A DNA stretch of 64,000 nt, from the NCBI GenBank assembly GCA_964511625.1, contig CAZEJG010000008.1:83431-147430 (forward strand), written 5' to 3'. A program made the position numbers and the translations under genes. This DNA comes from Pseudohoeflea sp964511625. GTDB lineage: Bacteria > Pseudomonadota > Alphaproteobacteria > Rhizobiales > Rhizobiaceae. Of this stretch, positions 53,434 through 61,770 are shown one piece after another; positions within the stretch are counted from its first letter, which is position 1; each line of letters opens with the position of its first letter. The notes beneath the pieces are model-generated. The model was not told where the DNA came from. It did no database searches and saw only the letters and a list, made by a program, of their open reading frames with translations.

Positions 53434-54387
53434 ATGCCCGCGCCTCTCGACATCGACCAGTTGCAAACCTTCATCGCCATCGTGGACGCCGGAAGCTTCA
53501 CACGGGCGGCCGACAAGGTGTTCAAGACGCAATCCGCCGTCTCCATGCAAATGCGGCGGCTCGAGGAACGCATCGGCAAGCCGCTCTTCGTCAAGGACGG
53601 CCGGACGAACCGGCTGACCGACGAAGGGGAGCGGCTGCTCGGCTATGCGCGGCGGATGATCAAGCTCAACAACGAGACCATGGCCGCCTTCGACGACCAG
53701 AAGCTCGAGGGCGCGATCCGCATCGGCACGCCGGACGATTACGCCGATCGTTACATGCCGGGCATCATCGCCCGTTTTGCCAAGACCCATCCCGGTGTCG
53801 AACTCTATATCGAGTGCGAACCCTCGTCCGAACTCTCCGCGCGGCTGCAGCGCGGGGAACTGGACGTGGCGCTCGTCACCCACGATCCGCTGCTGAGAAG
53901 CTCCGAGGTCGTGCGCACCGAGCCGCTCTACTGGGTGACATCGATGAACCATACGGTGCACGAGGATCCGGTCGTGCCGCTGGCGGTCGGACGGACCTCC
54001 TGCCGGTGGCGCAATCTCGCCTGCTCGGCGCTCGATGCCTCGGGCCGGGACTACCAGATCCTGTTTACCAGCTGGTCGGCCACGGTCGTCGCCTCGGCGG
54101 TCTTGAGCGGACTTGCCGTGTCGCTGCTGCCGGAGTGTGCGGTGCGTCCCGGCATGCGCATTCTCTCCCAGCTCGATGGGTTCCCAGCGCTCGCGCCCGC
54201 GCAGATCGGCCTGATGCGGCGGCCCGGAGCACCGGCGACGCTCGTCAACGCCGTCTGCGGCCATATCGCGGCCAGTCTCGACAACATCACACCAGCCGCG
54301 GAACCCGAAGCCGCCGCGAGCCCGGCCACGGCCGGCAGGAAAGAGCGCAGCGTCCGCGCCGACGCTCATCCGAGCCTCGCCTGGTAA
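53434..54387 (+). CDS. LysR regulator, LsrB/VtlR-like
   Basis: 317 residues. N-terminal winged helix: PLDIDQLQTFIAIVDAGSFTRAADKVFKTQSAVSMQMRRLEERIGKPLFVKDGRTNRLTDEGERLL. The sensor domain begins GAIRIGTPDDYADRYMPGIIARFAKTHPGVELYIECEPSSELSARL. This opening and the FKTQSAVSMQMRRLEERIGKPLF block are characteristic of the rhizobial LsrB / Brucella VtlR type, which regulate small RNA and DUF1127 genes in those genera. That inference comes from my recall of the family, not a search. It is divergent from a DUF1127 gene and upstream of katG. Confidence 0.82.
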   Translation: MPAPLDIDQLQTFIAIVDAGSFTRAADKVFKTQSAVSMQMRRLEERIGKPLFVKDGRTNRLTDEGERLLGYARRMIKLNNETMAAFDDQKLEGAIRIGTPDDYADRYMPGIIARFAKTHPGVELYIECEPSSELSARLQRGELDVALVTHDPLLRSSEVVRTEPLYWVTSMNHTVHEDPVVPLAVGRTSCRWRNLACSALDASGRDYQILFTSWSATVVASAVLSGLAVSLLPECAVRPGMRILSQLDGFPALAPAQIGLMRRPGAPATLVNAVCGHIAASLDNITPAAEPEAAASPATAGRKERSVRADAHPSLAW

Positions 54388-54402
54388 GCAGAAACCCGCC
54401 GA

Positions 54403-54434
54403 CAAAAAAACCGGGGCCCTCGCGGGCCCCGGTT
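54403..54434 (-). terminator. Terminator between LysR and katG genes
   Basis: AACCGGGGCCC and GGGCCCCGGTT form a perfect 11-bp stem with a four-base loop. On the minus strand it is followed by TTTTTTT, so it ends katG transcription. The other strand has no U-run. Confidence 0.88.
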
Positions 54435-54459
54435 GAATTTTACCGTCATGTGAGGTCGA

Positions 54460-56667
54460 TCAGGCCGCCAGTTCGAACCGGTCGGCATTCATGACCTTGT
54501 TCCAGGCGGCCACGAAGTCGTTGACGAACTTCTCGCGGGCGTCGTCGCAGGCATAGACCTCGGCGAGAGCGCGGAGCTGCGAGTTCGAGCCGAAGACCAG
54601 ATCGACACGGCTTGCGGTCCACTTGACCTCGTCTGTCGCGCGGTCGCGGCCTTCATAGACGTGCTCATCATCCTCGGCCTGCTTCCAGGCCACGCCCATG
54701 TCGAGCAGGTTGACGAAGAAGTCGTTGGTCAGCACGCCCTTGCGGTCGGTGAAGACGCCATGCGGCATGTCACCATAGTTGGCGCCGAGCACGCGAAGGC
54801 CGCCGATCAGCGCCGTCATCTCCGGCGCGGTGAGCGTCAGGAGCTGCGCACGGTCGATCAGGAGCTGCTCGGTCGGCACCGTGAACTCGGCATCGACATA
54901 GTTGCGGAAACCGTCTGCACGGGGTTCCAGCGGCTCGAACGACTCGGCGTCGGTCTGTTCCGCGGTCGCATCGGTACGGCCCGGAGCGAACGGCACTTCG
55001 ATGTCGTGACCGGCATCCTTGGCGGCCTTCTCGATCGCTGCGGCACCGCCGAGCACGATCAGGTCGGCCAGCGACACCTTCTTGCCGCCGGTCTGTGCGT
55101 CATTAAAGGCCTTCTGGATGTCCTCATAGACGGAAAGCACCTTCTGGAGCTGTTCCGGCTCGTTGACTTCCCACTCGTTCTGCGGGGCGAGACGGATGCG
55201 CGCGCCGTTGGCGCCACCGCGCTTGTCCGAACCGCGGAAGGTCGCAGCCGACGACCAGGCGGTGTAGACGAGCTCGCGGACCGGAAGGCCGGAGGCGAGG
55301 ATCTTCGCCTTAAGATCGGCGATGTCGGATGCGTCGACCAGTTCATGGTCGACCGCCGGGACCGGATCCTGCCAGATCAGGTCCTCGGCCGGAACCTCGG
55401 AGCCGAGATAGAGAACCTTCGGGCCCATGTCGCGGTGGGTCAGCTTGAACCAGGCGCGGGCGAAGGCATCGGCGAACTTGTCCGGATTGGCGTAGAAATC
55501 ACGCGAGATCCTCTCGTAGGCCGGATCGATGCGCAGGGCCAGATCGGTGGTCAGCATGTTGGGCGTACGGCGTTTGCCGGGCTCGTGCGGATCCTCGACG
55601 GTGCCTTGGGCTTCAGGATTCTTCGGCTGCCACTGGTGCGCACCGGCCGGGCTCTTGGTGAGTTCCCACTCATATTCGAAGAGATTGTGGAAGAAGCCCA
55701 TGCCCCACTTGGTCGGAGTGTCGGTCCAGATGACTTCCAGCCCGGAGGTGAAGGCGTTCTTGCCGCCCTTGCCGTCACCGGAGGTCCAGCCGAGACCCTG
55801 TTCGGCGATGTCGGCACCTTCGGGTTCTGCACCGACAGCGGTCGGATCGCCCATGCCGTGTGTCTTGCCGAAGGTGTGACCACCGGCGATGAGGGCGACG
55901 GTTTCCTCGTCGTTCATCGCCATACGGCCGAAGGTTTCACGGATGTCCTTGGCCGCTGCAACCGGGTCGGGATTGCCGTCGGGTCCTTCCGGATTGACGT
56001 AGATGAGGCCCATCTGAACCGCTGCGAGCGGATTTTCGAGCGCGCGGCCTTCCGAATAACGGGAATTGGGGCTGTCGGACGTGGCAAGCCACTCTTCCTC
56101 GGTACCCCAGTAGATATCCTGTTCCGGCTCGAAGATGTCTTCGCGACCACCGCCGAAACCGAAGGTCTTGAAGCCCATGGTTTCCAGCGCGACGTTGCCG
56201 GTCAGGATCATCAGGTCGGCCCAGGACAGCGACTTGCCGTACTTCTTCTTGACCGGCCACAACAGACGGCGAGCCTTGTCGAGGTTGGCGTTGTCCGGCC
56301 AGCTGTTGAGAGGCGCGAAACGCTGCGAGCCCGAGGTCGAGCCGCCACGACCGTCGCCGGTGCGGTAGGTGCCGGCGGAGTGCCACGCCATGCGGATCAT
56401 GAAGGGGCCATAGTGCCCCCAGTCGGCAGGCCACCATTCCTGGCTGTCGGTCAGGACCTTGGCGATATCCGCTTTCACTTCGGCAAGATCGAGCTTCTTG
56501 AAGGCCTCGGCGTAGTTGAAATCCTCGCCCATCGGATTGCCGGCAGCGGGATTCTGATGAAGGATGCCCAGGTTGAGCTGGTTCGGCCACCAGTCACGGT
56601 TCGACCGTCCGCCGAAACTCGTGTGCATCACCGGGCATTTGCCCTTTTTCTCGACTTTCGCGTCCAT
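54460..56667 (-). CDS. katG: Catalase-peroxidase KatG
   Basis: 735 residues, full-length class I heme peroxidase with catalase activity. The distal site is IRMAWHSAGTYR (Arg92, Trp95, His96), the proximal His is His264 in IAGGHTFGKTHG, and the cofactor-forming Trp95, Tyr223 (QMGLIYVNPEG) and Met249 (FGRMAMND) are all present, so the Met-Tyr-Trp adduct can form. The ATG at 56667 has GGAG eight bases upstream. It is divergent from oxyR across a 290-base intergenic region. Confidence 0.97.
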   Translation of the reverse strand: MDAKVEKKGKCPVMHTSFGGRSNRDWWPNQLNLGILHQNPAAGNPMGEDFNYAEAFKKLDLAEVKADIAKVLTDSQEWWPADWGHYGPFMIRMAWHSAGTYRTGDGRGGSTSGSQRFAPLNSWPDNANLDKARRLLWPVKKKYGKSLSWADLMILTGNVALETMGFKTFGFGGGREDIFEPEQDIYWGTEEEWLATSDSPNSRYSEGRALENPLAAVQMGLIYVNPEGPDGNPDPVAAAKDIRETFGRMAMNDEETVALIAGGHTFGKTHGMGDPTAVGAEPEGADIAEQGLGWTSGDGKGGKNAFTSGLEVIWTDTPTKWGMGFFHNLFEYEWELTKSPAGAHQWQPKNPEAQGTVEDPHEPGKRRTPNMLTTDLALRIDPAYERISRDFYANPDKFADAFARAWFKLTHRDMGPKVLYLGSEVPAEDLIWQDPVPAVDHELVDASDIADLKAKILASGLPVRELVYTAWSSAATFRGSDKRGGANGARIRLAPQNEWEVNEPEQLQKVLSVYEDIQKAFNDAQTGGKKVSLADLIVLGGAAAIEKAAKDAGHDIEVPFAPGRTDATAEQTDAESFEPLEPRADGFRNYVDAEFTVPTEQLLIDRAQLLTLTAPEMTALIGGLRVLGANYGDMPHGVFTDRKGVLTNDFFVNLLDMGVAWKQAEDDEHVYEGRDRATDEVKWTASRVDLVFGSNSQLRALAEVYACDDAREKFVNDFVAAWNKVMNADRFELAA

Positions 56668-56909
56668 ATCGTGATCTCCAAATTCTAGATGTTCGTTCCA
56701 AAACCGCTGCAATCGGGAAGCGGTTCGAGCGCGCAAATGCTCTCTGTGAAAACCGGTCGGTCCGGGAACAAGGCCGCCAATCCGGGCTTAGCGCTGAAAC
56801 CTGACAGGACGAAGACAAACGCCTTCCCCCACGATTCCAGCAGGCCGTCGCTGCCGCCTCTCCTCCCTCTCGCACTCTGATCTGCGGCACGAAAATGCAG
56901 GATCGCGAC

Positions 56910-56957
56910 GATAATTTCCAATTGTATTTTTGGAAATTATCAATAAGATTTTCTTAT
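56910..56957. promoter_or_regulatory. Double inverted repeat in the katG-oxyR intergenic region
   Basis: GATAATTTCCAA (56910-56921) and TTGGAAATTATC (56930-56941) form a perfect 12-bp repeat with an 8-base spacer. Just downstream, ATAAGA and TCTTAT (56945-56956) form a second repeat, ending two bases before the oxyR ATG. Two adjacent dyads suit binding of an OxyR tetramer to autoregulate oxyR and control katG. Confidence 0.7.
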
Positions 56958-56958
56958 C

Positions 56959-57912
56959 ATGATCACGCTCAAGCAGATGACCTATTTCGATGCCCTGGCG
57001 CGACGCCTGCATTTCGGTCAGGCGGCGGAAGATGCGCATGTCTCGCAGCCGGCGCTCTCGACGCAGATCGCCGAACTCGAACGGAGGCTCGGCTGCGCGC
57101 TGGTCGAGCGCAATCGCGGTGCAGTGGCGTTGACGGAGACCGGACGGCAGTTGCTTCCCGCATTCAGGCGCGTTCTCGATGAAGTGCGCTCGATCGAGGA
57201 ACAGGCGCGTCAGGAAAGCGGCGTTCTCAACGGAACCCTGAAACTGGGCCTGATCCCCACGATTGCACCCTACCTGCTGCCGTCGCTGGCGCCTGTGCTG
57301 ACCGAACGCTTTCCGAAGCTCGAATTCAGGGTGAAGGAGGCTGTTACCGAAACGCTCGTGCAGCAGCTTCATGCAGGCTCTCTCGACGCGATCGTTGCGG
57401 CCCTGCCGATCAACGAGAGCTGGATCGGCCACACGGAACTCTTCGCAGACCGGTTCTACATGGTGGCAAGCGAGAACGACGATATTCTCGTCTCGCCGCT
57501 CAACCAGCACCAGATCGCCCTCGACCGGCTGTTGCTGCTGGAGGAAGGCCACTGCCTTCGCGACCAGGCGCTCGCGCTGTGTGAGGAGCGACCGGCGGCC
57601 AATCTCGTCAATTATGGAGCTACCTCGCTGACGACGCTGTTGCAGATGGTGGCCAACGGTATGGGGCGCACCTTGCTACCCGAAATCGCCATTACGGCGG
57701 AATGCCAGCGTCGCGGTGACATCCGGATCATGGCCTTCGCCCCACCCGTGCCTGAACGCAACATCGCGCTGTTCTTCCGGCGCGGAAGCCATCGACGGGC
57801 CGATTTCGAAGCCATTTCGGAACTCATCTGCGAAATGGTGCGCGGCATCTTTGCAGATGCCGAGCAAGTTCTTTCAGGCAGGCAGGATCAGACCGCCGCG
57901 TTCAACATATGA
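56959..57912 (+). CDS. oxyR: Hydrogen-peroxide-sensing regulator OxyR
   Basis: 317 residues. LysR winged helix MITLKQMTYFDALARRLHFGQAAEDAHVSQPALSTQIAELERRLGCALVERNRGAVALTETG. The redox-sensor residues are both present and in the E. coli numbering: Cys199 in EEGHCLRDQ and Cys208 in LALCEERP. Oxidation of these controls DNA binding. It is divergent from katG and reaches 25 bases into the 3' end of the convergent MAPEG gene. Confidence 0.96.
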   Translation: MITLKQMTYFDALARRLHFGQAAEDAHVSQPALSTQIAELERRLGCALVERNRGAVALTETGRQLLPAFRRVLDEVRSIEEQARQESGVLNGTLKLGLIPTIAPYLLPSLAPVLTERFPKLEFRVKEAVTETLVQQLHAGSLDAIVAALPINESWIGHTELFADRFYMVASENDDILVSPLNQHQIALDRLLLLEEGHCLRDQALALCEERPAANLVNYGATSLTTLLQMVANGMGRTLLPEIAITAECQRRGDIRIMAFAPPVPERNIALFFRRGSHRRADFEAISELICEMVRGIFADAEQVLSGRQDQTAAFNI

Positions 57913-58310
57913 ACCGCAAGCCAGATCCAGAGCAGGATGCAGGCTAGAAACCCCACGATGAACAGCGGGCGGCGCAGGCGCAGCTTGTTGGACGTCACAT
58001 GCACGAAAGCGTGCAGGTACCGCGACACGACGAAGAGCCAGGCAATGAGAAGGGCGACGTAGTTGACCCCGGACGTCATCTGCAGCGAGAGGCAGACCAC
58101 GAAGAACAGCACCGGCAGTTCGAACTGGTTTGTGACGTTGCGCGCGGCCGTCGCGCTGTAGTCGGGCTCGACGGAGGGTACCTTGAAATCGGCGGCTTTC
58201 GCCTTGCCGAGACGGATGCCCTCGAGGCGCCGGCGCGACATGACCACATACATCGCGAAGGTGAGCAGGGCCTGGGCGATCATCGGCCAGAAAATTGCAG
58301 TCGTCGTCAT
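57888..58310 (-). CDS. MAPEG family membrane protein
   Basis: 140 residues with four membrane segments: MIAQALLTFAMYVVMS, FELPVLFFVVCLSLQMTSG, YVALLIAWLFVVSRYLHAF and FIVGFLACILLWIWLAVHML. MAPEG proteins include glutathione-dependent peroxidases and transferases. RNVTNQFELPVLFF is a family-type block. A role in peroxide metabolism is plausible next to oxyR but is inference. The gene is convergent with oxyR and overlaps it by 25 bases. Its start ATG at 58310 has GGAG upstream. Confidence 0.85.
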   Translation of the reverse strand: MTTTAIFWPMIAQALLTFAMYVVMSRRRLEGIRLGKAKAADFKVPSVEPDYSATAARNVTNQFELPVLFFVVCLSLQMTSGVNYVALLIAWLFVVSRYLHAFVHVTSNKLRLRRPLFIVGFLACILLWIWLAVHMLNAAV

Positions 58311-58347
58311 GACAGTCTCCTCAATGGCCGATCAGGCCGATCAGGGA

Positions 58348-59850
58348 TCAGGCGCCGCCGGGATAGTTGGGGCTTTCCCGGGTGATGGTGACATCGTGCG
58401 CGTGGCTCTCCCGCAGCCCGGCGCCGGTGATCTTGACGAAGGTGGCGCGCTCCTGGAACGTCCTGATGTCGCCGCCGCCGACATAGCCCATGGCAGCGCG
58501 CAGACCGCCGGCGAGCTGATGCAGGACGCCGGAGACCGGCCCCTTGTAGGGCACCTGCCCTTCGATGCCTTCCGGCACGAGCTTGAGCGTGTCGCGCACC
58601 TCGGCCTGGAAATAGCGGTCGGCCGAACCGCGTGCCATGGCGCCCACCGAGCCCATGCCGCGATAGGCTTTGAACGAACGGCCCTGGTGCAGATAGACCT
58701 CGCCCGGGCTTTCATCCGTACCTGCAAGCAGCGAGCCGATCATGACAGCGGATGCACCTGCCGCGATTGCCTTGGCGAGGTCACCCGAGAACTTGATGCC
58801 GCCGTCGGCAATGACCGGGATGTCGTGCCGATTGGCCTCCTCCACAGAGGACATGATCGCCGAGAGCTGCGGCATGCCAACACCCGCGACGATACGTGTG
58901 GTGCAGATCGAGCCGGGCCCGATCCCCACCTTGACCGCATCCGCGCCCGCATCGATCAGCGCCTTGGTGGCTTCCGCGGTCGCCACGTTGCCGGCCATGA
59001 TGCGCACCGAGTTCGACAGTTTCTTCACCCGGGTTACGGAATCGAGCACGCGCTGGGAATGGCCGTGCGCCGTATCGATGACGATCAGGTCGATGCCGGC
59101 GTCCAGAAGGCGTTCCGCCCGTTCGAAACCGTCATCCCCCACGGAGATGGCGGCTGCGGCACGGAGCCGACCCTGCGCATCCTTCGATGCATGCGGGTTG
59201 AGCTGCGACTTCTCGATATCCTTGACGGTGATCAGGCCGACGCAGAGCCCCTCGCCGTCAACGACGAGAAGCTTCTCGATGCGGTGGCTGTGCAAGAGCC
59301 GCTTGGCTTCCTCCTGATCGACCGTCTCCTTCACCGTGACCAGCTTTTCCTTGGTCATCAGTTCGTGGATCTTCTGATCGGGATTGGAGGCGAAGCGAAC
59401 GTCGCGGTTGGTGAGGATGCCGACGAGACGGCCCGGACCGTTCGGATCGCGTCCGGTGTGCTCGACCACCGGAATGCCCGAGATGCCGTGCGCGCTCATC
59501 AGTGCCAAGGCTTCCGACAGCTTGGCGTCGGGATGAATGGTCACCGGATTGACCACCATGCCGCTCTCGAACTTCTTGACCTGACGGACCTGCTCGGCCT
59601 GCTCGACCGGGGTGAGATTGCGGTGGATGACGCCGATACCGCCCGCCTGCGCCATGGCGATGGCGAGCCGGCCTTCGGTCACGGTGTCCATGGCCGACGA
59701 GATGATCGGCAGATTGAGATCGAAATCCTTGGCGATGCGCGTGGAGATGTCCGTCTGCCCCGGCATGACCTCGGAATGGCCGGGCTGGAGAAGGACGTCG
59801 TCGAATGTCAGGGCATATTCGCCCGAGGCTGTCTGGAGAATTTTCGCCAT
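58348..59850 (-). CDS. guaB: Inosine-5'-monophosphate dehydrogenase
   Basis: 500 residues. GuaB converts IMP to XMP, the committed step to GMP. The TIM-barrel core begins LTFDDVLLQPGHSEVMPGQTDISTRIAKDFDLNLPIISSAMDTVTEGRLAIAMAQAGGIGVIHRN, the two CBS domains are about residues 95-215 (TNRDVRFASNPDQKIHELMTKEKLVTV), and the catalytic Cys is in GIGPGSICTTRIVAGVG. AGGAAGCG precedes the ATG at 59850. The longer open frame upstream is rejected on that basis. Confidence 0.97.
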   Translation of the reverse strand: MAKILQTASGEYALTFDDVLLQPGHSEVMPGQTDISTRIAKDFDLNLPIISSAMDTVTEGRLAIAMAQAGGIGVIHRNLTPVEQAEQVRQVKKFESGMVVNPVTIHPDAKLSEALALMSAHGISGIPVVEHTGRDPNGPGRLVGILTNRDVRFASNPDQKIHELMTKEKLVTVKETVDQEEAKRLLHSHRIEKLLVVDGEGLCVGLITVKDIEKSQLNPHASKDAQGRLRAAAAISVGDDGFERAERLLDAGIDLIVIDTAHGHSQRVLDSVTRVKKLSNSVRIMAGNVATAEATKALIDAGADAVKVGIGPGSICTTRIVAGVGMPQLSAIMSSVEEANRHDIPVIADGGIKFSGDLAKAIAAGASAVMIGSLLAGTDESPGEVYLHQGRSFKAYRGMGSVGAMARGSADRYFQAEVRDTLKLVPEGIEGQVPYKGPVSGVLHQLAGGLRAAMGYVGGGDIRTFQERATFVKITGAGLRESHAHDVTITRESPNYPGGA

Positions 59851-60022
59851 CGCTCGCTTCCTGTCAGATGCGGATTTCGGGAATCCGCCTTTCGCGTTGG
59901 CAAGGGCTGGTAACACGCCTTTGTGCAATGCGAAAGTCCGGATCGCTGGGAAAGAACAGAAAGTTCATACCTTGTCGAACTGGCCTCTGCATCGGCGCGA
60001 ACCGGGCTGCAATCCAGAGACG

Positions 60023-60054
60023 AAAAAGGGACCGGCCACGTGGTCCGGTCCCTT
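60023..60054 (-). terminator. Terminator of the metallo-hydrolase gene
   Basis: AAGGGACCGG and CCGGTCCCTT pair over a self-complementary middle (CCACGTGG). On the minus strand the stem is followed by TTT. It lies 20 bases after the stop at 60077. Confidence 0.85.
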
Positions 60055-60076
60055 GATGGTCAGCGGTGAAGCAGGA

Positions 60077-60850
60077 TCAGCTGTACCATTCAGCCATCTT
60101 CACCTCGGTGTTGCCCTCGACCAGCTTGGCGAACTCGGCCGGGTCCTGGGTGCCGCCGTCGCGACCGCGGTAATGGTAGGGATAGACATATTTCGGCGTG
60201 AACGCAGCAATGGCATCGGCTGCCTGTTCGACGTCCATCGTGAACGGCAGATTCATGCAAAGGAAGGCGAGATCGATATTCTCCAGCGCCTTCATTTCCG
60301 GCGTGTTCTCGGTATCGCCCGAAATATAGATGCGGAACCCGTCGAAACCGAGCACATAGCCGTTGTCGCGACCTTCCGGATGGAAATTCTTGCGCTCCTC
60401 GGTGAGGTTGTATGCCGGGATCGCATCGATCGACACGCCCTGCCACTCCGCGGACTCGCCATTGGCGAGGACCTTGCCCTTGCCCTTGAGTGCATCCGGA
60501 AGCATCTCGTGGACAGCCGGATTGGTGATCAGATCGACGCCGTCACCTACCAGCGCGGTCAAGGTGTCGGCATTGTAGTGGTCACCATGTTCGTGCGTGA
60601 CAAGCACGAGGTTCGGGGCGGGCAGATCGGCATAGAGCGACGGATCGCCGACCGGGTCCGAATAGATGACACCCGCCGGCGTCTCCAGGACGAAGGAGGC
60701 GTGCTCGACCGGATGGACGGTGAAATCGCCCGCGCTGGCCTTGAAGGTATCGGCGGTGGCGGCAACCGCCCGCGAGGCATAGGGAAGTATCATGACGGCA
60801 CCCGCAGTCGCGGCCGCCGTATGGATGAAATGTCGTCGTGTGAACGTCAT
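60077..60850 (-). CDS. Tat-exported metallo-beta-lactamase-fold hydrolase
   Basis: 257 residues. A twin-arginine signal (FTRRHFIHTAAATAGAVMILPYASRAVA) leads the protein to the periplasm folded. The metal-binding signature THEHGDHY and a later GDTENTPEM are of the UlaG/L-ascorbate-6-phosphate lactonase-like MBL group. The substrate is unknown. AAGGAG six bases before the ATG at 60850 fixes the start. It is terminated by its own hairpin and is not obviously linked to guaB. Confidence 0.87.
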   Translation of the reverse strand: MTFTRRHFIHTAAATAGAVMILPYASRAVAATADTFKASAGDFTVHPVEHASFVLETPAGVIYSDPVGDPSLYADLPAPNLVLVTHEHGDHYNADTLTALVGDGVDLITNPAVHEMLPDALKGKGKVLANGESAEWQGVSIDAIPAYNLTEERKNFHPEGRDNGYVLGFDGFRIYISGDTENTPEMKALENIDLAFLCMNLPFTMDVEQAADAIAAFTPKYVYPYHYRGRDGGTQDPAEFAKLVEGNTEVKMAEWYS

Positions 60851-61044
60851 TGAAATCTCCTTGGCTAACTCCCTGATGATGTCGCTCCAAATGGAGCAGC
60901 CAGCGTGTTTGGCAACACACATTCCCGTTATTGGCGCAGGTTGCTTGAACAGTTGCAGAAAAGCCGGGGCACCAACGCCGTGGCGATGTCCCACCAGCGC
61001 GAGGGCTCCGGTGTCGAACCGACACCTCTATTCGCTATCGCCCA

Positions 61045-61770
61045 TTATGTTTCGCGCGGGGCGCTCCGCCCCTTGAAGCCCTTGGCGAGCACGAACATTT
61101 CCACCGACTCGGCGCGGGACGCCGGCGGCTTGACGTGAACGACCGAGCGGAAATTCTGCTTGAGGAACGTCAGCAGATCACGCTCCGCACCTCCCTGGAA
61201 GGTCTTGGCGAGGAAATGCCCGCCGGGCGCCAGCACGTCGACGGCGAAGTGGGCCGCCACCTCGCACAGATGCATGGTCCGCAGATGGTCTGTGCGCGAA
61301 TGGCCAGTGGTGGGCGCCGCCATGTCGGACAGCACCAGATCCGGCGCGCCGCCGATGGCCTCCATGAGTTTACCCGGCGCCGCATCGTCGAGGAAATCCA
61401 TCTGAATGAACAAGACGCCGGGCAGCGGATCCATCTCCAGAAAATCGATGGCCGCGACCTTCGGATCGAGATCGGTGGAATCGGTCACCCGCGCCGATAT
61501 CTGCGACCAGCCGCCGGGGGCGGCGCCAAGATCGATGATGCGCCTGGCACCCTTGAGGATCTGGTGTTTCTCGTCGATCTCGAGAAGCTTGTAAACGGCG
61601 CGCGAGCGATAGCCCTCGTGCTTGGAGCGCTGCACATAGGGATCGTTGAGATGTCGCTCCAGCCAGCGGCGCGAGGACGCCTTCAGCTTGCTCTTCTTGA
61701 CCTTCTGGCCGAGCTTGCGGCCGCCGGGCTTGGCGCGCGTGGGCGCTTTGGATGATGGAGGCTTGGCCAT
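61045..61770 (-). CDS. rlmE: 23S rRNA (uridine(2552)-2'-O)-methyltransferase
   Basis: 241 residues. RlmE (RrmJ/FtsJ) 2'-O-methylates U2552 of 23S rRNA late in 50S assembly. The catalytic tetrad regions are visible: SRAVYKLLEIDEK (Lys), LDLGAAPGGWSQ-type SAM loop (IIDLGAAPGGWSQISA), VLSDMAAPTTGH (Asp) and FLAKTFQGG (Lys). A basic leader of about 35 residues (SKAPTRAKPGGRKLGQKVKKSKLKASSRRW) precedes the core. AAGGAG is upstream of ATG 61770. The start and the gppA-like stop overlap as TGATG, so the two are coupled. Confidence 0.95.
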   Translation of the reverse strand: MAKPPSSKAPTRAKPGGRKLGQKVKKSKLKASSRRWLERHLNDPYVQRSKHEGYRSRAVYKLLEIDEKHQILKGARRIIDLGAAPGGWSQISARVTDSTDLDPKVAAIDFLEMDPLPGVLFIQMDFLDDAAPGKLMEAIGGAPDLVLSDMAAPTTGHSRTDHLRTMHLCEVAAHFAVDVLAPGGHFLAKTFQGGAERDLLTFLKQNFRSVVHVKPPASRAESVEMFVLAKGFKGRSAPRET

